Below are positions 9,063-17,168 of a stretch of 64,000 bases of DNA, in pieces (position 1 is the stretch's first letter; each line of letters starts with the position of its first letter). Origin of the DNA: a virus; the IMG/VR virus record IMGVR_UViG_3300043411_001114, positions 48,367 to 112,366 of that record; one strand, given 5' to 3'. The notes beneath the pieces are model-generated. The model did not search any database, was not told the DNA's origin, and saw nothing but the letters and a program-made list of their open reading frames with translations. A program made the translations under genes and the position numbers.

Positions 9063-9927
9063 CGTCGTCGGTAATTACCGGCTCGCGCTTGGTGGTGAGC
9101 AGGACACGCAACTTGTGCAACCCCTTCATGGTCACACGAACCTGCGGGGTGCCCAGATAGTAAACACCATCAGACCTATCGAAGTATCGTTCACCGATTT
9201 TTTCGGTCAGCCGACCGGCCTCAATTTGAGATTGATAGGGTCGCCAGTGAGACCGAGACCCCCTGGTTCGATAAATCCATCCCTGCTGTCCCATGAATTT
9301 GAACAATCGGTTGGCACCGATTTTGATGCCATAGTCGTTGTGAAGAATCGCCGAAACATCTGCGACAGCAAATGTCCCCCTAGCGTCTGCTAGGGCGAGC
9401 CAGCTTTCCGCGACCGGCTCAATGAGCTTCACATACTCCTGAGTGTCCTGGTGGTTTCGCTTTTCGTCGTCCAGCGCGTCCTGGGTGGCAATCAGCGCCG
9501 AGGCCAGCGCATCGGCACGGCGGGCCAGAAGCTGGGTCTGCAGCGCCAACTCGCGGGCGTCGGACGGCTCGTCCGGGGTGTGGCGCTGCTGCAGTTCTTC
9601 GCGCATCCGCCGGAAGGCCTGGATCAACTGGACCTTGAAGTCGACCACGGCCTCGTTGTTGCGCATGAAGGTCAACAGCAGGCTGGCCTGGTACTCGTTG
9701 AGCACGGCGTAGGTCTCGGGACGCCCCGGACCTGCGGTTATTTTTGCGATCTCAAATCGCAAAACGCCAAACTCCTCGAATTTGGCCTGATGGGTGCGAA
9801 CCAGGCGAAAAACAGAACGGTGATCGGAGTTGGTGCCCTGGGCGATCACCAGGGTCGTGGTGACGGGATCGCCGCCGTCAGCGGTTACCAGACCAACGGT
9901 GGTGTTGGTATGCTCAAGTTCTGGCAT
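9007..9927 (-). CDS. Rha-type phage regulatory protein with KilAC-like C-terminal domain
   Basis: The 306-residue product starts at the ATG preceded by GGAG; an ATG 28 codons upstream lacks a site and lies in a hairpin. Residues 10-110 match the Rha domain (TTLVIAQGTNSDHRSVFRLV ... YAVLNEYQASLLLTFMRN), found in phage regulators that act in lytic/lysogenic or host-control decisions. The C-terminal half (VADVSAILHNDYGIKIGANR, LFKFMGQQGWIYR) matches the KilA-C DNA-binding domain of phage antirepressors. It is one of only two reverse-strand genes, so it probably forms a separate regulatory unit with the helicase gene upstream. Confidence 0.82.
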   Translation of the reverse strand: MPELEHTNTTVGLVTADGGDPVTTTLVIAQGTNSDHRSVFRLVRTHQAKFEEFGVLRFEIAKITAGPGRPETYAVLNEYQASLLLTFMRNNEAVVDFKVQLIQAFRRMREELQQRHTPDEPSDARELALQTQLLARRADALASALIATQDALDDEKRNHQDTQEYVKLIEPVAESWLALADARGTFAVADVSAILHNDYGIKIGANRLFKFMGQQGWIYRTRGSRSHWRPYQSQIEAGRLTEKIGERYFDRSDGVYYLGTPQVRVTMKGLHKLRVLLTTKREPVITDDATPLPVLPPGRDPRSVSR

Positions 9928-9953
9928 GAGGACTCCGATTCCTTTTGTCGGAC

Positions 9954-9981
9954 GACCCCCGTCCCTGAACAGGCGGGGGTC
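9954..9981. other. Hairpin between the two reverse-strand genes
   Basis: GACCCCCG and CGGGGGTC form a perfect 8-bp stem around a 12-base loop. On the plus strand it is followed by ATTTATTT, so it looks like a terminator for plus-strand transcription entering the island from the left. On the minus strand no U-tract follows. It lies just after the helicase stop and before the Rha gene. Confidence 0.45.
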
Positions 9982-9983
9982 AT

Positions 9984-12914
9984 TTATTTGGCCTCCCCGA
10001 ACAGCAGCCATTCGAGATTCTTGGCCTCATCCGGGGTCTTAGAAGAACTATAGCTCAATTCCTCGCTGGTCCCCTGTACTGCGGCGGCCAGCGCGCGGCG
10101 CTCGTTGCATATCTGCCATATCCGTTCCTCCACCGAGTCCTCGGTGATGAGAACGTAGGCGGTCAAACCGTCCAGGTGGGAGTCTGTGCGGTCGATGCGG
10201 GCATTGCGCTGGGCCAGGTCGTCGTAGGAGTAGGTGGGGTCGACGCTGATGACATACCGGGCCTCCTGCAGGTTCAAGCCGTAGGTTCCCGCATCGGAGG
10301 AGCAGAAGGCGGTGATGTCGGGATCGGCCTTGAAGCGATCCTGAGCGGCCTGGGACTCCGCTGCGGACTGTCCGGTGGCGTAGTGCAGAACGTGCGGCAC
10401 CGTTAGATGTGGGGCCAGCGGGAGCAGTCCCAGTTCCGTCCAGTGGCAGAAGACCACCGCCTTGTCCTGAGCCTCCCGGACACCCTCCAGCATCCCGTTG
10501 AGGACCTCGATCTTCCCCGAGTGGGTGGCATCGAACAGGTCGGGCCGTTGGGCGAGAATGTCGGCGGCGACCTCGCTCTTCGAGTTGAGCAGCGCCGCCG
10601 GGTTGATGCAGGCGATCCGGGCCGCCAGGTAGTGGTGGGCGAGACTCTCGCCCTTATCCCGGGCCTGACGGGCGCTGTCGAGGATCAGGCCGAGCAACTG
10701 CTCGGTGCCCGGAGTGGCCTGGACGTACATCGGGATGGTCTCGATGCCCCGGAACTGCTCCTGCACCCCGGGGTCGGTCTTGCGGACAGCCATCGTCCAG
10801 TCGCCGACCCGGTGCCGTATCTCCTGCAGTTTGACGAGGTTCCAGTCGTAGGTGACGAACCCGAAGGATCGACCGGTTCGGGTCTTCATCGGGACATTGC
10901 GAACCCGGTCGGCGTAGCGCTGAATAAAGTCGGTCTTGGTCGATAGCGGGTTGTGCCCCTCCTGGCCGTCGAGGGAGAAGACGTCCCGGTACCGCAGCGG
11001 GTTGCCTCCGACCACGGTGGCACTCATCGGCCACACAATGGCATGACAGGCCCTCACCATCCTGTCGAGCGCCTGGCGGGCCTTGTTGGGGGTCGAGTCG
11101 GTGATCAGCTTGGAAGCCTCGTCAAGCACCCACAAGACCCGCTTCCCGGCAATCAGGGTGATCAAGTCTTCCTCGTCGTGCCAGAGTTTCTCGTAGTTCA
11201 TGACGTAGACCTGGTGACCGGCGGCGTACATCTTGCGGCGCTTGGCCTTGGTGCCGTCAGTGACCACCGCGTCCAGCCCGGCCGGGGCCTGGAAGGTGCG
11301 GCAGAGGTTGATTTTGAGTTTGGACAGCGTGCAGGCGATGACCAGGTCGACGTCGTCGTGATTGAACAACTCCAGGGCACCGGCCCCTGAGCAATGGCTA
11401 TTGTGAGTGACATTATGTCCCCGAGTAACGTAAAGATTGTTCTGAGCGGCTACGGTGATGCACACCTGTTCCTCAGACATACCTTCATCGAAGACGTTGG
11501 AAATGATTTTGTTCGGAATCTGACGCTGCACGGGCGGACAGTAGGCTTGGGCTTTGCGTGATAGCCGGAACGGCATGACGTCAGGCGGAAATACGATGCT
11601 GACACGCCAAGATTGACGACCAGGAATACGATCACCGTTTTTGTCGGTGTACTTGGTGATTCTTCCCGAGGAAATGGTGGCTCTGCCCCGCAGGCCACGA
11701 ACAAGATCAGCCACCTGATCCCGAAGAGCCTCACTGGTGGTGGAAAACTCCACTCCAGTCTTTCCTGAGTAGGCATGGCCATCGGTGTCCAGAAGTCCCT
11801 GGAGTAGGGCTAATCTCTCAGCAGCAGAAGATCGTAAATAGTTCTCGGGAACATGTTTCTCGTAAGAGAATTGTCCCCAAAGACCCATGTCCTTCAAAAC
11901 ACGCCTGATCGAAGCCGGAACCATGGCGACTGCAGTGTGTTCGGTTTCCGTCGCCGTCACACGATTCCATCCGAACTGATCAATAATTTCTTTATCGGTG
12001 TGAATACTGTCAGCTCGGAAACACCCATCTCCAAGAAGAACCCCGAGCATGTAGGGGGGTAGTGGCAAGGATTCTGGAAGCGGCGAAAAATGAACTGTCT
12101 CAAGCGCCGGAATCTGCCAGCGATGCTTTCCCCGTTCGGGCAGGTTGACCATGATTTCTTTGGTGGTGAGAGTTTTCCAAGGAGCCTCTTCGATACGCTC
12201 TTTTCTGGTCGGGTCACTGAGGGAAGGACCACGACGTCGGGTGCTGGATTTTCGTACATTCCAGAGGTGATCTCCGTCGCATCTGACGAAAGTCTTGTCG
12301 TTGAACTCGACGCGATAAACAGAACGCACACCCTGAGGGTGTACTGCAATCACCGAAGTGGCCATGCCGTCTGAGCCAATAACCTGATCGCCGGGCCGCA
12401 AATCCCCCATGGTGCGCCATCCTGTCGGGGTGAGCACAGGCTCACTGACGGGTTCCGCCTTCCCGGACCCGGCCGCCCAATTCCAGAACCAGAACCTGTC
12501 GGTGTTTGTCTGACCGTTCCTGGCCCGCTCCAGCGCCCGGTTCATACTGAACGTCTGGAACGGCTTGAGGGTGTAGCCCTCGATGTCCAGCGGGGCGTTC
12601 CAGCGGGCCACGTCCTCCCGGACGGCCTGCGCCGAGGGTGTCCAGACGGGATGGTAGCCGTCCTTTTCGAGCGCCTCGATGAACTGGTCGGCCAGGTGCA
12701 GGCCGTTGAGGATGAGATACCGGCTCACCCAGTCCTTGTGCCGTTCCAGGAACAGCCCACGGCTGGTCTCGTCCAGCGGTTCGAACGACAGGTTGTCGGG
12801 ATAGTCGGGATGCTGGTCGACCAGGATGATGCGCGATTCGGGGACACCGGAGTCGAGTAGGGCGATCACGTCCCTCTCGGTGGCATCGAGGGTCACGGTG
12901 TCCTGGTCGGTCAT
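9984..12914 (-). CDS. SNF2-like DNA helicase containing an intein
   Basis: The 976-residue product is a superfamily 2 ATPase interrupted by an intein inside its Walker A loop (WAAGSGK, intein, SHCSGAGAL). Other helicase motifs are LWVLDEASKLI (motif II), WPMSATVVGG (III), AGTYGLNLQEARYVISVD (V) and DLAQRNARIDR (VI), matching SWI2/SNF2-type translocases of phages. The mature enzyme would be 623 residues. It cannot bind ATP until the intein is removed, because the P-loop is split between Lys and Ser. It is transcribed leftward with Rha downstream and diverges from the rightward replication genes across 450 bp of folded DNA. Confidence 0.88.
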   Translation of the reverse strand: MTDQDTVTLDATERDVIALLDSGVPESRIILVDQHPDYPDNLSFEPLDETSRGLFLERHKDWVSRYLILNGLHLADQFIEALEKDGYHPVWTPSAQAVREDVARWNAPLDIEGYTLKPFQTFSMNRALERARNGQTNTDRFWFWNWAAGSGKAEPVSEPVLTPTGWRTMGDLRPGDQVIGSDGMATSVIAVHPQGVRSVYRVEFNDKTFVRCDGDHLWNVRKSSTRRRGPSLSDPTRKERIEEAPWKTLTTKEIMVNLPERGKHRWQIPALETVHFSPLPESLPLPPYMLGVLLGDGCFRADSIHTDKEIIDQFGWNRVTATETEHTAVAMVPASIRRVLKDMGLWGQFSYEKHVPENYLRSSAAERLALLQGLLDTDGHAYSGKTGVEFSTTSEALRDQVADLVRGLRGRATISSGRITKYTDKNGDRIPGRQSWRVSIVFPPDVMPFRLSRKAQAYCPPVQRQIPNKIISNVFDEGMSEEQVCITVAAQNNLYVTRGHNVTHNSHCSGAGALELFNHDDVDLVIACTLSKLKINLCRTFQAPAGLDAVVTDGTKAKRRKMYAAGHQVYVMNYEKLWHDEEDLITLIAGKRVLWVLDEASKLITDSTPNKARQALDRMVRACHAIVWPMSATVVGGNPLRYRDVFSLDGQEGHNPLSTKTDFIQRYADRVRNVPMKTRTGRSFGFVTYDWNLVKLQEIRHRVGDWTMAVRKTDPGVQEQFRGIETIPMYVQATPGTEQLLGLILDSARQARDKGESLAHHYLAARIACINPAALLNSKSEVAADILAQRPDLFDATHSGKIEVLNGMLEGVREAQDKAVVFCHWTELGLLPLAPHLTVPHVLHYATGQSAAESQAAQDRFKADPDITAFCSSDAGTYGLNLQEARYVISVDPTYSYDDLAQRNARIDRTDSHLDGLTAYVLITEDSVEERIWQICNERRALAAAVQGTSEELSYSSSKTPDEAKNLEWLLFGEAK
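11400..12458 (-). mobile_element. Class 3-type intein with LAGLIDADG endonuclease in the helicase P-loop
   Basis: The 353-residue intein begins with Ala (AEPVSEPVLTPTGW) instead of Cys or Ser, and ends NVTHN before extein Ser. It carries the three residues that define class 3 inteins: Trp in block B (DGDHLWNV, intein residue 66), Cys in block F (QVCITVAAQNNLYVT, residue 333) and Thr in block G (VTHN, residue 351). In this class the block F Cys replaces the missing N-terminal nucleophile. Two dodecapeptides, YMLGVLLGDGCF and LLQGLLDTDGHA, show a LAGLIDADG endonuclease. Boundaries were fixed by restoring GSGK-S. Confidence 0.88.
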
Positions 12915-13368
12915 CCTGCGATTTTACCCTGCCACCAGGGTGTTTTGCAGATTCTCAGACAGTGGTGGTACAAATTACGAAAATCCCTCGAACATAAGGA
13001 GACACCACCCCGGCGTTATGCGGACGAGTCCGCCGGGTTACCAAACCAACCGTTTCCTGCTGCTACCTGGCACCTAATACGTCCTCGTAGTTGTGCTCAC
13101 TCCCCAAACGCTCGGACAGGCGGGCTACCTGATCTGTGGGTCGCGAACCCGGTGATGGTCGGATCGAAGCCCCTTGGCCAGAAGAGGTCAAGGGGCCAGA
13201 CGTGGTGCGGGACAATCGGTGAGCGGTCAATGGGAGGTCATGGCCCTGGGAGGTCCCAGAGGGCATGGGTTACTTGTGTCCTCTTCCTCCGAGGAATAAC
13301 TGCAGGTCTGGAACACCACCAATACAGACTGAAGACTTTCAAACTACTTTTGAGCTACCCTGTAGGGC
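12915..13368. other. Folded non-coding divergent region
   Basis: These 454 bases separate the leftward helicase from the rightward genes and hold no convincing protein gene. Several stems are visible: CCCGGCG with CGCCGGG (13009-13015/13031-13037), which competes with an inner GCGGAC/GTCCGC stem; an 11-bp stem with one G-U pair and loop AGAAGA (13169-13179/13186-13196); and GCCC-TGGGA against TCCCA-GA-GGGC (13243-13264). A possible -10 TACAAA stands at 12970-12975. The density of stems suggests a structured RNA or an operator region; no tRNA signature was found. Confidence 0.5.
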
Positions 13369-13731
13369 ATGAAGGTTAAAGACGACCAGTCATGGTCCTT
13401 GCAGATGGCTGAGTTCTCCGCAGACGAGTCAAGCATCAAGTTCCGGGATTTTCTGGTGTTGTGGGTGGATACCGCAGAGATGGTCATGCAGGACGGTAAT
13501 GGCTCGAAGCACCCCCATGACAGTCTCAGCAAAGCATTCGAGGTAGCTGAGCAAAGTTTGGGGTATTTATCGGTGGAATGGCTGGGCCAGATGCTGCTGG
13601 TGATCGTCCAGCACTGGGTTAACGGCGATCGGGTGTGGGATGCCATGAGCGTGTGGGAGCGCAGGATGGTGGAGCAGGCCACCGCCCTGAAGCTGGTCGA
13701 ACTGCAGGGTTCTGCGCAGATGGGCGAGTAG
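13369..13731 (+). CDS. Hypothetical protein (120 aa)
   Basis: This ATG frame lies downstream of the folded divergent region and has no clear Shine-Dalgarno. The product is helical with segments IKFRDFLVLWVDTAEMVMQD and VEWLGQMLLVIVQHWVN. Its codon use is less GC-biased at third positions than its neighbours, so it may be a recent arrival. No family is recognised. Confidence 0.55.
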   Translation: MKVKDDQSWSLQMAEFSADESSIKFRDFLVLWVDTAEMVMQDGNGSKHPHDSLSKAFEVAEQSLGYLSVEWLGQMLLVIVQHWVNGDRVWDAMSVWERRMVEQATALKLVELQGSAQMGE

Positions 13732-13744
13732 TCTCCACACCGGC

Positions 13745-13815
13745 TTGACTTTACTGTTTTTATAGCTCATACTAATAGAGCAAGCAGCCACCACCACCAA
13801 CAAGGGAGTCACCAC
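13745..13815 (+). promoter_or_regulatory. Promoter with TTGACT box and ACC-rich leader
   Basis: TTGACT (13745-13750) matches a -35 box; -10 candidates are CATACT (17-base spacer) or the overlapping TACTAA (19-base spacer). The leader has CCACCACCACC and GGGAG before the ATG at 13816. It resembles the dispersed family in its leader but not in its -10. Confidence 0.55.
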
Positions 13816-14532
13816 ATGACCGCCACCATCGCCACCACCGACATCGCCACCATCCTGGCCAACGCGGAGGCCAACTACGTCAAGGCGATCCTGGCCAAGA
13901 CCGAGGCCGAGGCGCTGGAGAACGTCAAGAAGTCCGGCTCGTCGGTCGCCCAGCGCAAGGCCTCCATCAACAAGGCCCTCGCCGAGGCGAACAAGCAGGC
14001 CATCGCGGCCCATGTCGCGGCGTTGAAGTCGATCCCGACCGAGGCCTCGGCCCTCGCCGCGATCGGTGACGAGGTCTCCGACAACGGCCTGACCACCGAC
14101 CAGGCGGTCCTGGCGATGGAGCACGTCCTGCACATCAAGGCGGCGAAGGACCTGATCGACGCCACCTACGAGGCGACCCGGGCGATGGTCTACCGCACGA
14201 TGGACCTCGCCTTCGCCGACGAGGAGTTCCCCGAGCACACCAACGGGGTGATCGACGTCCCCGAGACCGGGAAGCGTTTCGCCCGCGAGGGTGCCGGTCG
14301 CAAGCCCGCCACCATCGACAACAAGGCCCTGGCCGACGCGATCGGTGCCGAGTTGTGGGACGAGATCAGCACCGAGCAGGTCACCGTCAAGCGTGTGATC
14401 GACGAGGAGAAGCTGGCGGCGGTGGTCGCCGACCACCCCGAACTGCTGGAGGCCATCCGGGGCGCAGTCGTCCCGGGCGAGTGGAAGACCCCGCGCCTGA
14501 TGGTGCGCAACATTCCCCCAACGAAGGAGTAG
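13816..14532 (+). CDS. Hypothetical protein (238 aa)
   Basis: This gene has its own promoter and leader. The product begins with a Thr/Ile/Ala-rich stretch and long helices (residues 15-130, probably coiled coil) and ends in a mixed domain with VPETGKRFAREGAGRKP and WKTPRLMVRNIP. It is followed within three bases by the MerR-like gene, so they are probably cotranscribed. No family is recognised; strong GC third-position use indicates a well-expressed resident gene. Confidence 0.65.
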   Translation: MTATIATTDIATILANAEANYVKAILAKTEAEALENVKKSGSSVAQRKASINKALAEANKQAIAAHVAALKSIPTEASALAAIGDEVSDNGLTTDQAVLAMEHVLHIKAAKDLIDATYEATRAMVYRTMDLAFADEEFPEHTNGVIDVPETGKRFAREGAGRKPATIDNKALADAIGAELWDEISTEQVTVKRVIDEEKLAAVVADHPELLEAIRGAVVPGEWKTPRLMVRNIPPTKE

Positions 14533-14534
14533 TG

Positions 14535-15098
14535 ATGGAGCACGACCTCGATGTGATCGACGTCGTCCCGACCGGAAGCCCCGAGGTTGACCCTCGGGGC
14601 GTTTCGGTTGTGGAGCCGCTGGAGATTGACGAGACCCCGGTGGAGAGGCCGGGCGGTGAGTTGATGGCCGATGCGGGACTGGAGTTGTCCTACTCAACCG
14701 ACTCGGCGGCAGAGTTCTTCAACCGCTCGAACCAGTGGCTTTACTGGGGCCTGCGGGAGGGGGTGTTCACCTACGAGGACGGCACCACGATCGAGCCGAT
14801 CCGCATCGGCCCCGATCAGCGCCGCCGATTCACCCTGGCGGTGATCAAAGAGATCATGAAGTGCTGCTACCGGCGCGGAAACTTCAGCAAGAACGACGTC
14901 GAGATCATCATGACCCGCATCAAGCTGGCCGAAAAGGGCGTCGAGTGGCGCGAGGTCGAGGGCTGGCGTTACGCCAAGACCGGCCGGTCGACCTGGCGGT
15001 GGGTTCCGCCCGACGAGGCGGTTCGAGACCAGTTCACCGGCGAGTGGGAGTGGGTCGGGAAGATCAAGCAGCGTCGGGGCAAGAAGCCGCGCCAGTGA
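14535..15098 (+). CDS. MerR-like helix-turn-helix DNA-binding protein (187 aa)
   Basis: The ATG at 14535 follows AAGGAGT. Residues 50-110 (YSTDSAAEFFNRSNQWLYWG ... RRRFTLAVIKEIMKCC) follow the winged helix-turn-helix layout of MerR-like phage proteins, in which an AAEFF helix is followed by a recognition helix and a wing. The C-terminus is basic (KIKQRRGKKPRQ). A role in transcription or replication control is likely. The next gene starts at a GTG overlapping this stop codon, so the two are translationally coupled. Confidence 0.65.
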   Translation: MEHDLDVIDVVPTGSPEVDPRGVSVVEPLEIDETPVERPGGELMADAGLELSYSTDSAAEFFNRSNQWLYWGLREGVFTYEDGTTIEPIRIGPDQRRRFTLAVIKEIMKCCYRRGNFSKNDVEIIMTRIKLAEKGVEWREVEGWRYAKTGRSTWRWVPPDEAVRDQFTGEWEWVGKIKQRRGKKPRQ

Positions 15099-16264
15099 CC
15101 AAGCCCGCCGACGCGATCAGATCGGTGATCGACGAGTCGCTTGCCGGTCAGCGCGACAACTTCCGTAAGGTTCTGGCGGCCCGATCCACCGACGAACCGC
15201 TGCCGGTGGCCCGCACCGAACTGCTGTACGTCTGGGATGCCTACGGCAATCAGTTCCTGGACTTCGGTGCCCTCAATGCGCCGATCGGCCACCTCTCCCC
15301 TGCGGTTCTGGGGCTGGTCAAAGACCAGATGCGGTACGCGATCACCGGACCCGAGCAGGGATCCTCCCTCGACCGGTGGCCGATACAGTACGCCGCCGAC
15401 CTGGCGTCCTCGTTCGCCGGACTCTGGGGCGGTGCCGGGGTGCAGGTGCTGTTCTGTGAGGGTCAGCACGATGCGGTCTCGACCGCCGCCAGGATGGTGT
15501 GGTCCAGCGACCGGACCCGGCTCACGGTGCTCTCATCCGGGCTGCACGACTGGCTCTCTCCGGCCCTGGGGAGGGTGAACCACCGCAGCCCGCTGGAGGT
15601 GCCACACATCGGGGGCTGGACGGGCGGGCTGCTGGTGTCTCCGGTGACGACGTCGGGACACGACATTCCGGCGCTGGGGGAGTGGATCAGCACCGCCCGA
15701 AAGGCCGCCGTCCCGGTGATCGTCGACGAGACCCTGTCCGGGTTCGGACGTCTCGGCGGCTCGATGTGGTCGCGGTGGGCCGAGTTCGCCGACGCGGTGA
15801 TCCTCGGCGGCCCGGTCGGTGCCGGTCTGCCGCTGGGGGCGATCGTGGCCCGCCGTTCGTTTTTCACCGACCGGCCGGGAACCGTCTCGCCCGGCCCCCA
15901 TGCCGGTTCGCCGGTCTCCTGCGCGGCAGGTTCGGGCCAGTGGGCGGCGATCACCCCCGACCTGCTCGACAATGTCGTGTCCTCGGGCGAGGCTATGTCT
16001 AGCGCGCTAGACGAACTGGTGAACCAGTTCCCTGATCTGGTGTCCGGTCACCACGGGCAGGGCCTGTACCGCGCCCTGAGGTTCCAGAACCCGATCCCCG
16101 ACTTCCACCTCCACGCCCGCCGTCACGGCCTCCTGCTGGCCCCCACAGACACCGATACGGCGATCCTGGCACCACCGCTGGTGATCTCCTCGCTGGAGGC
16201 CCGCCGTGGGGTGGATATGCTGGCCGACACCTTGTTGTCGCTGGACGGTGCCGGTCTGCGCTGA
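15095..16264 (+). CDS. Class III aminotransferase-fold protein lacking the PLP lysine
   Basis: The 389-residue product follows class III aminotransferases (glutamate-1-semialdehyde aminotransferase group): LLYVWDAYGNQFLDFGA, VPVIVDETLSGFGRLGG (the DExxxGFGR motif) and LGGPVGAGLPLGAIVARR followed by HAGSPVSCAA. In active enzymes the third motif reads LGKxLGGGLPLGA, with Lys forming the Schiff base to PLP; here that Lys is Gly. The phosphate-binding SGSEAN motif is also changed (CEGQHDAV). It is therefore probably not a transaminase and may be a binding or structural homologue. It starts at a GTG overlapping the MerR-like gene. Confidence 0.78.
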   Translation: MTKPADAIRSVIDESLAGQRDNFRKVLAARSTDEPLPVARTELLYVWDAYGNQFLDFGALNAPIGHLSPAVLGLVKDQMRYAITGPEQGSSLDRWPIQYAADLASSFAGLWGGAGVQVLFCEGQHDAVSTAARMVWSSDRTRLTVLSSGLHDWLSPALGRVNHRSPLEVPHIGGWTGGLLVSPVTTSGHDIPALGEWISTARKAAVPVIVDETLSGFGRLGGSMWSRWAEFADAVILGGPVGAGLPLGAIVARRSFFTDRPGTVSPGPHAGSPVSCAAGSGQWAAITPDLLDNVVSSGEAMSSALDELVNQFPDLVSGHHGQGLYRALRFQNPIPDFHLHARRHGLLLAPTDTDTAILAPPLVISSLEARRGVDMLADTLLSLDGAGLR

Positions 16265-16336
16265 CCAGGTGAAACTTCTGCCGAGAGACCAGAACCAGTG
16301 ACAGTAGTGACGGCCTATCAGTGCAAGGCGAGGGGC

Positions 16337-16705
16337 ATGGCGACCCGCATCGAAATAGGTCTCCCGCGAGACCAAATAATGCAAAAATACCTGGTCAGGC
16401 GCATCTTCAGGGAGGTCGAGTTTCGGGTCACCGAGTCGACCGGTGACGTCGTCGTGGGGTACATCACCGGCTTCGACGACCGGTGCCTGCAGATGTCGAC
16501 CTCCCCGGCGCACGTCGGGGATGAACCCCGGTCGGTTCTGATATTCTGGCCCGTCTCGCGCATCGAGGAGACCGGCCGCCGGGTCGATGACCTCGACCAC
16601 GAGCACCGGTCGAAGATTCGCAGCTACTCGCACGCCCTCAAACTCCAGTGCGAGAGTTTCCTGACCAACAGGGGCCAGGGCAACCGCCCCCGGGATGGGG
16701 TCTGA
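16337..16705 (+). CDS. Sm/Hfq-like small protein (122 aa)
   Basis: The start chosen is the ATG preceded by GAGGGG; a GTG 13 codons upstream is possible. Residues 20-75 follow the two Sm motifs: FREVEFRVTESTGDVVVGYI, TGFDDRCLQMS, then VLIFWPVSRIEET, comparable with the G-x-I-x-x-FD and (Y/F)KHAIS parts of Hfq. Sm-like proteins bind RNA as rings. The C-terminal helix is basic. The fold call rests on pattern only; the His of KHAIS is absent, so RNA binding may differ from Hfq. Confidence 0.5.
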   Translation: MATRIEIGLPRDQIMQKYLVRRIFREVEFRVTESTGDVVVGYITGFDDRCLQMSTSPAHVGDEPRSVLIFWPVSRIEETGRRVDDLDHEHRSKIRSYSHALKLQCESFLTNRGQGNRPRDGV

Positions 16706-16732
16706 CACGACCCCGAGGCCCGCTGAGTCCCG

Positions 16733-16784
16733 TGCTACAATAAGTGTCTAATTAGGGATTCGAGCAAAGGGATGGGGTGGTGGT
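16733..16784 (+). promoter_or_regulatory. Extended -10 promoter for the helicase-loader operon
   Basis: TGC-TACAAT (hexamer 16736-16741) precedes the replication operon. The leader contains AAAGGGATGGGG before the GTG at 16785. It shares the GTGCTACAAT core of the dispersed family but lacks the CACCACC leader. Confidence 0.6.
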
Positions 16785-17168
16785 GTGTTCTCCGACATGG
16801 ACCCTCTGGAAGAGGATATGGGCGTCCGGGTAGAAAACATGACCGTCGACCAGATCATCGCCTACGTCAAGGCCTACCACGCCGCCTTCGGGTTCACTGT
16901 CCGCATCGACGGCCAGCCCGAGCGGGCCATCTTCCGGTCCCTGCAGCGGGTGTACGGGCAGGCTGACGCGGGGCGGATTGTGAAGTGGGTGTTCTACAAA
17001 TACCGGGGCCACTACAACGACGAGTTCATCGGCCCGATGGCCTTCTCCAAGGGTCGCAAATGGTTCACCGACAAGATGCACTTGGAGATGCAGCAAGCCA
17101 TGAAAGAGCAAAAGCCCAGGTCGTACGCCCCCAAGGGGCTGGGTGTGCGGAGCCTGATCGACCTGTGA
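16785..17168 (+). CDS. Hypothetical protein of the helicase-loader operon (127 aa)
   Basis: The frame starts at GTG (or an ATG four codons later) and overlaps the helicase-loader gene by GTGA. It is helical with MTVDQIIAYVKAYHAAFGF, RVYGQADAGRIVKWVFYKY and a basic C-terminal tail. Position before the DnaC-like ATPase and DnaB-like helicase suggests a primosome accessory or origin-binding role, but no fold is recognised. Confidence 0.6.
   Translation: MFSDMDPLEEDMGVRVENMTVDQIIAYVKAYHAAFGFTVRIDGQPERAIFRSLQRVYGQADAGRIVKWVFYKYRGHYNDEFIGPMAFSKGRKWFTDKMHLEMQQAMKEQKPRSYAPKGLGVRSLIDL

Noticed and set aside
13141-13200. A possible tRNA in the divergent gap (CGCGAACCC and GGATCGAAG segments)
   Set aside because: No consistent T-arm with TTCRA, no acceptor pairing and no anticodon arm; the stems form other hairpins.
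12945-13379. A 144-codon plus-strand frame in the divergent gap
   Set aside because: It crosses several strong hairpins, has mixed codon use, no ribosome site and a product without folded character; it also runs into the next gene's start.
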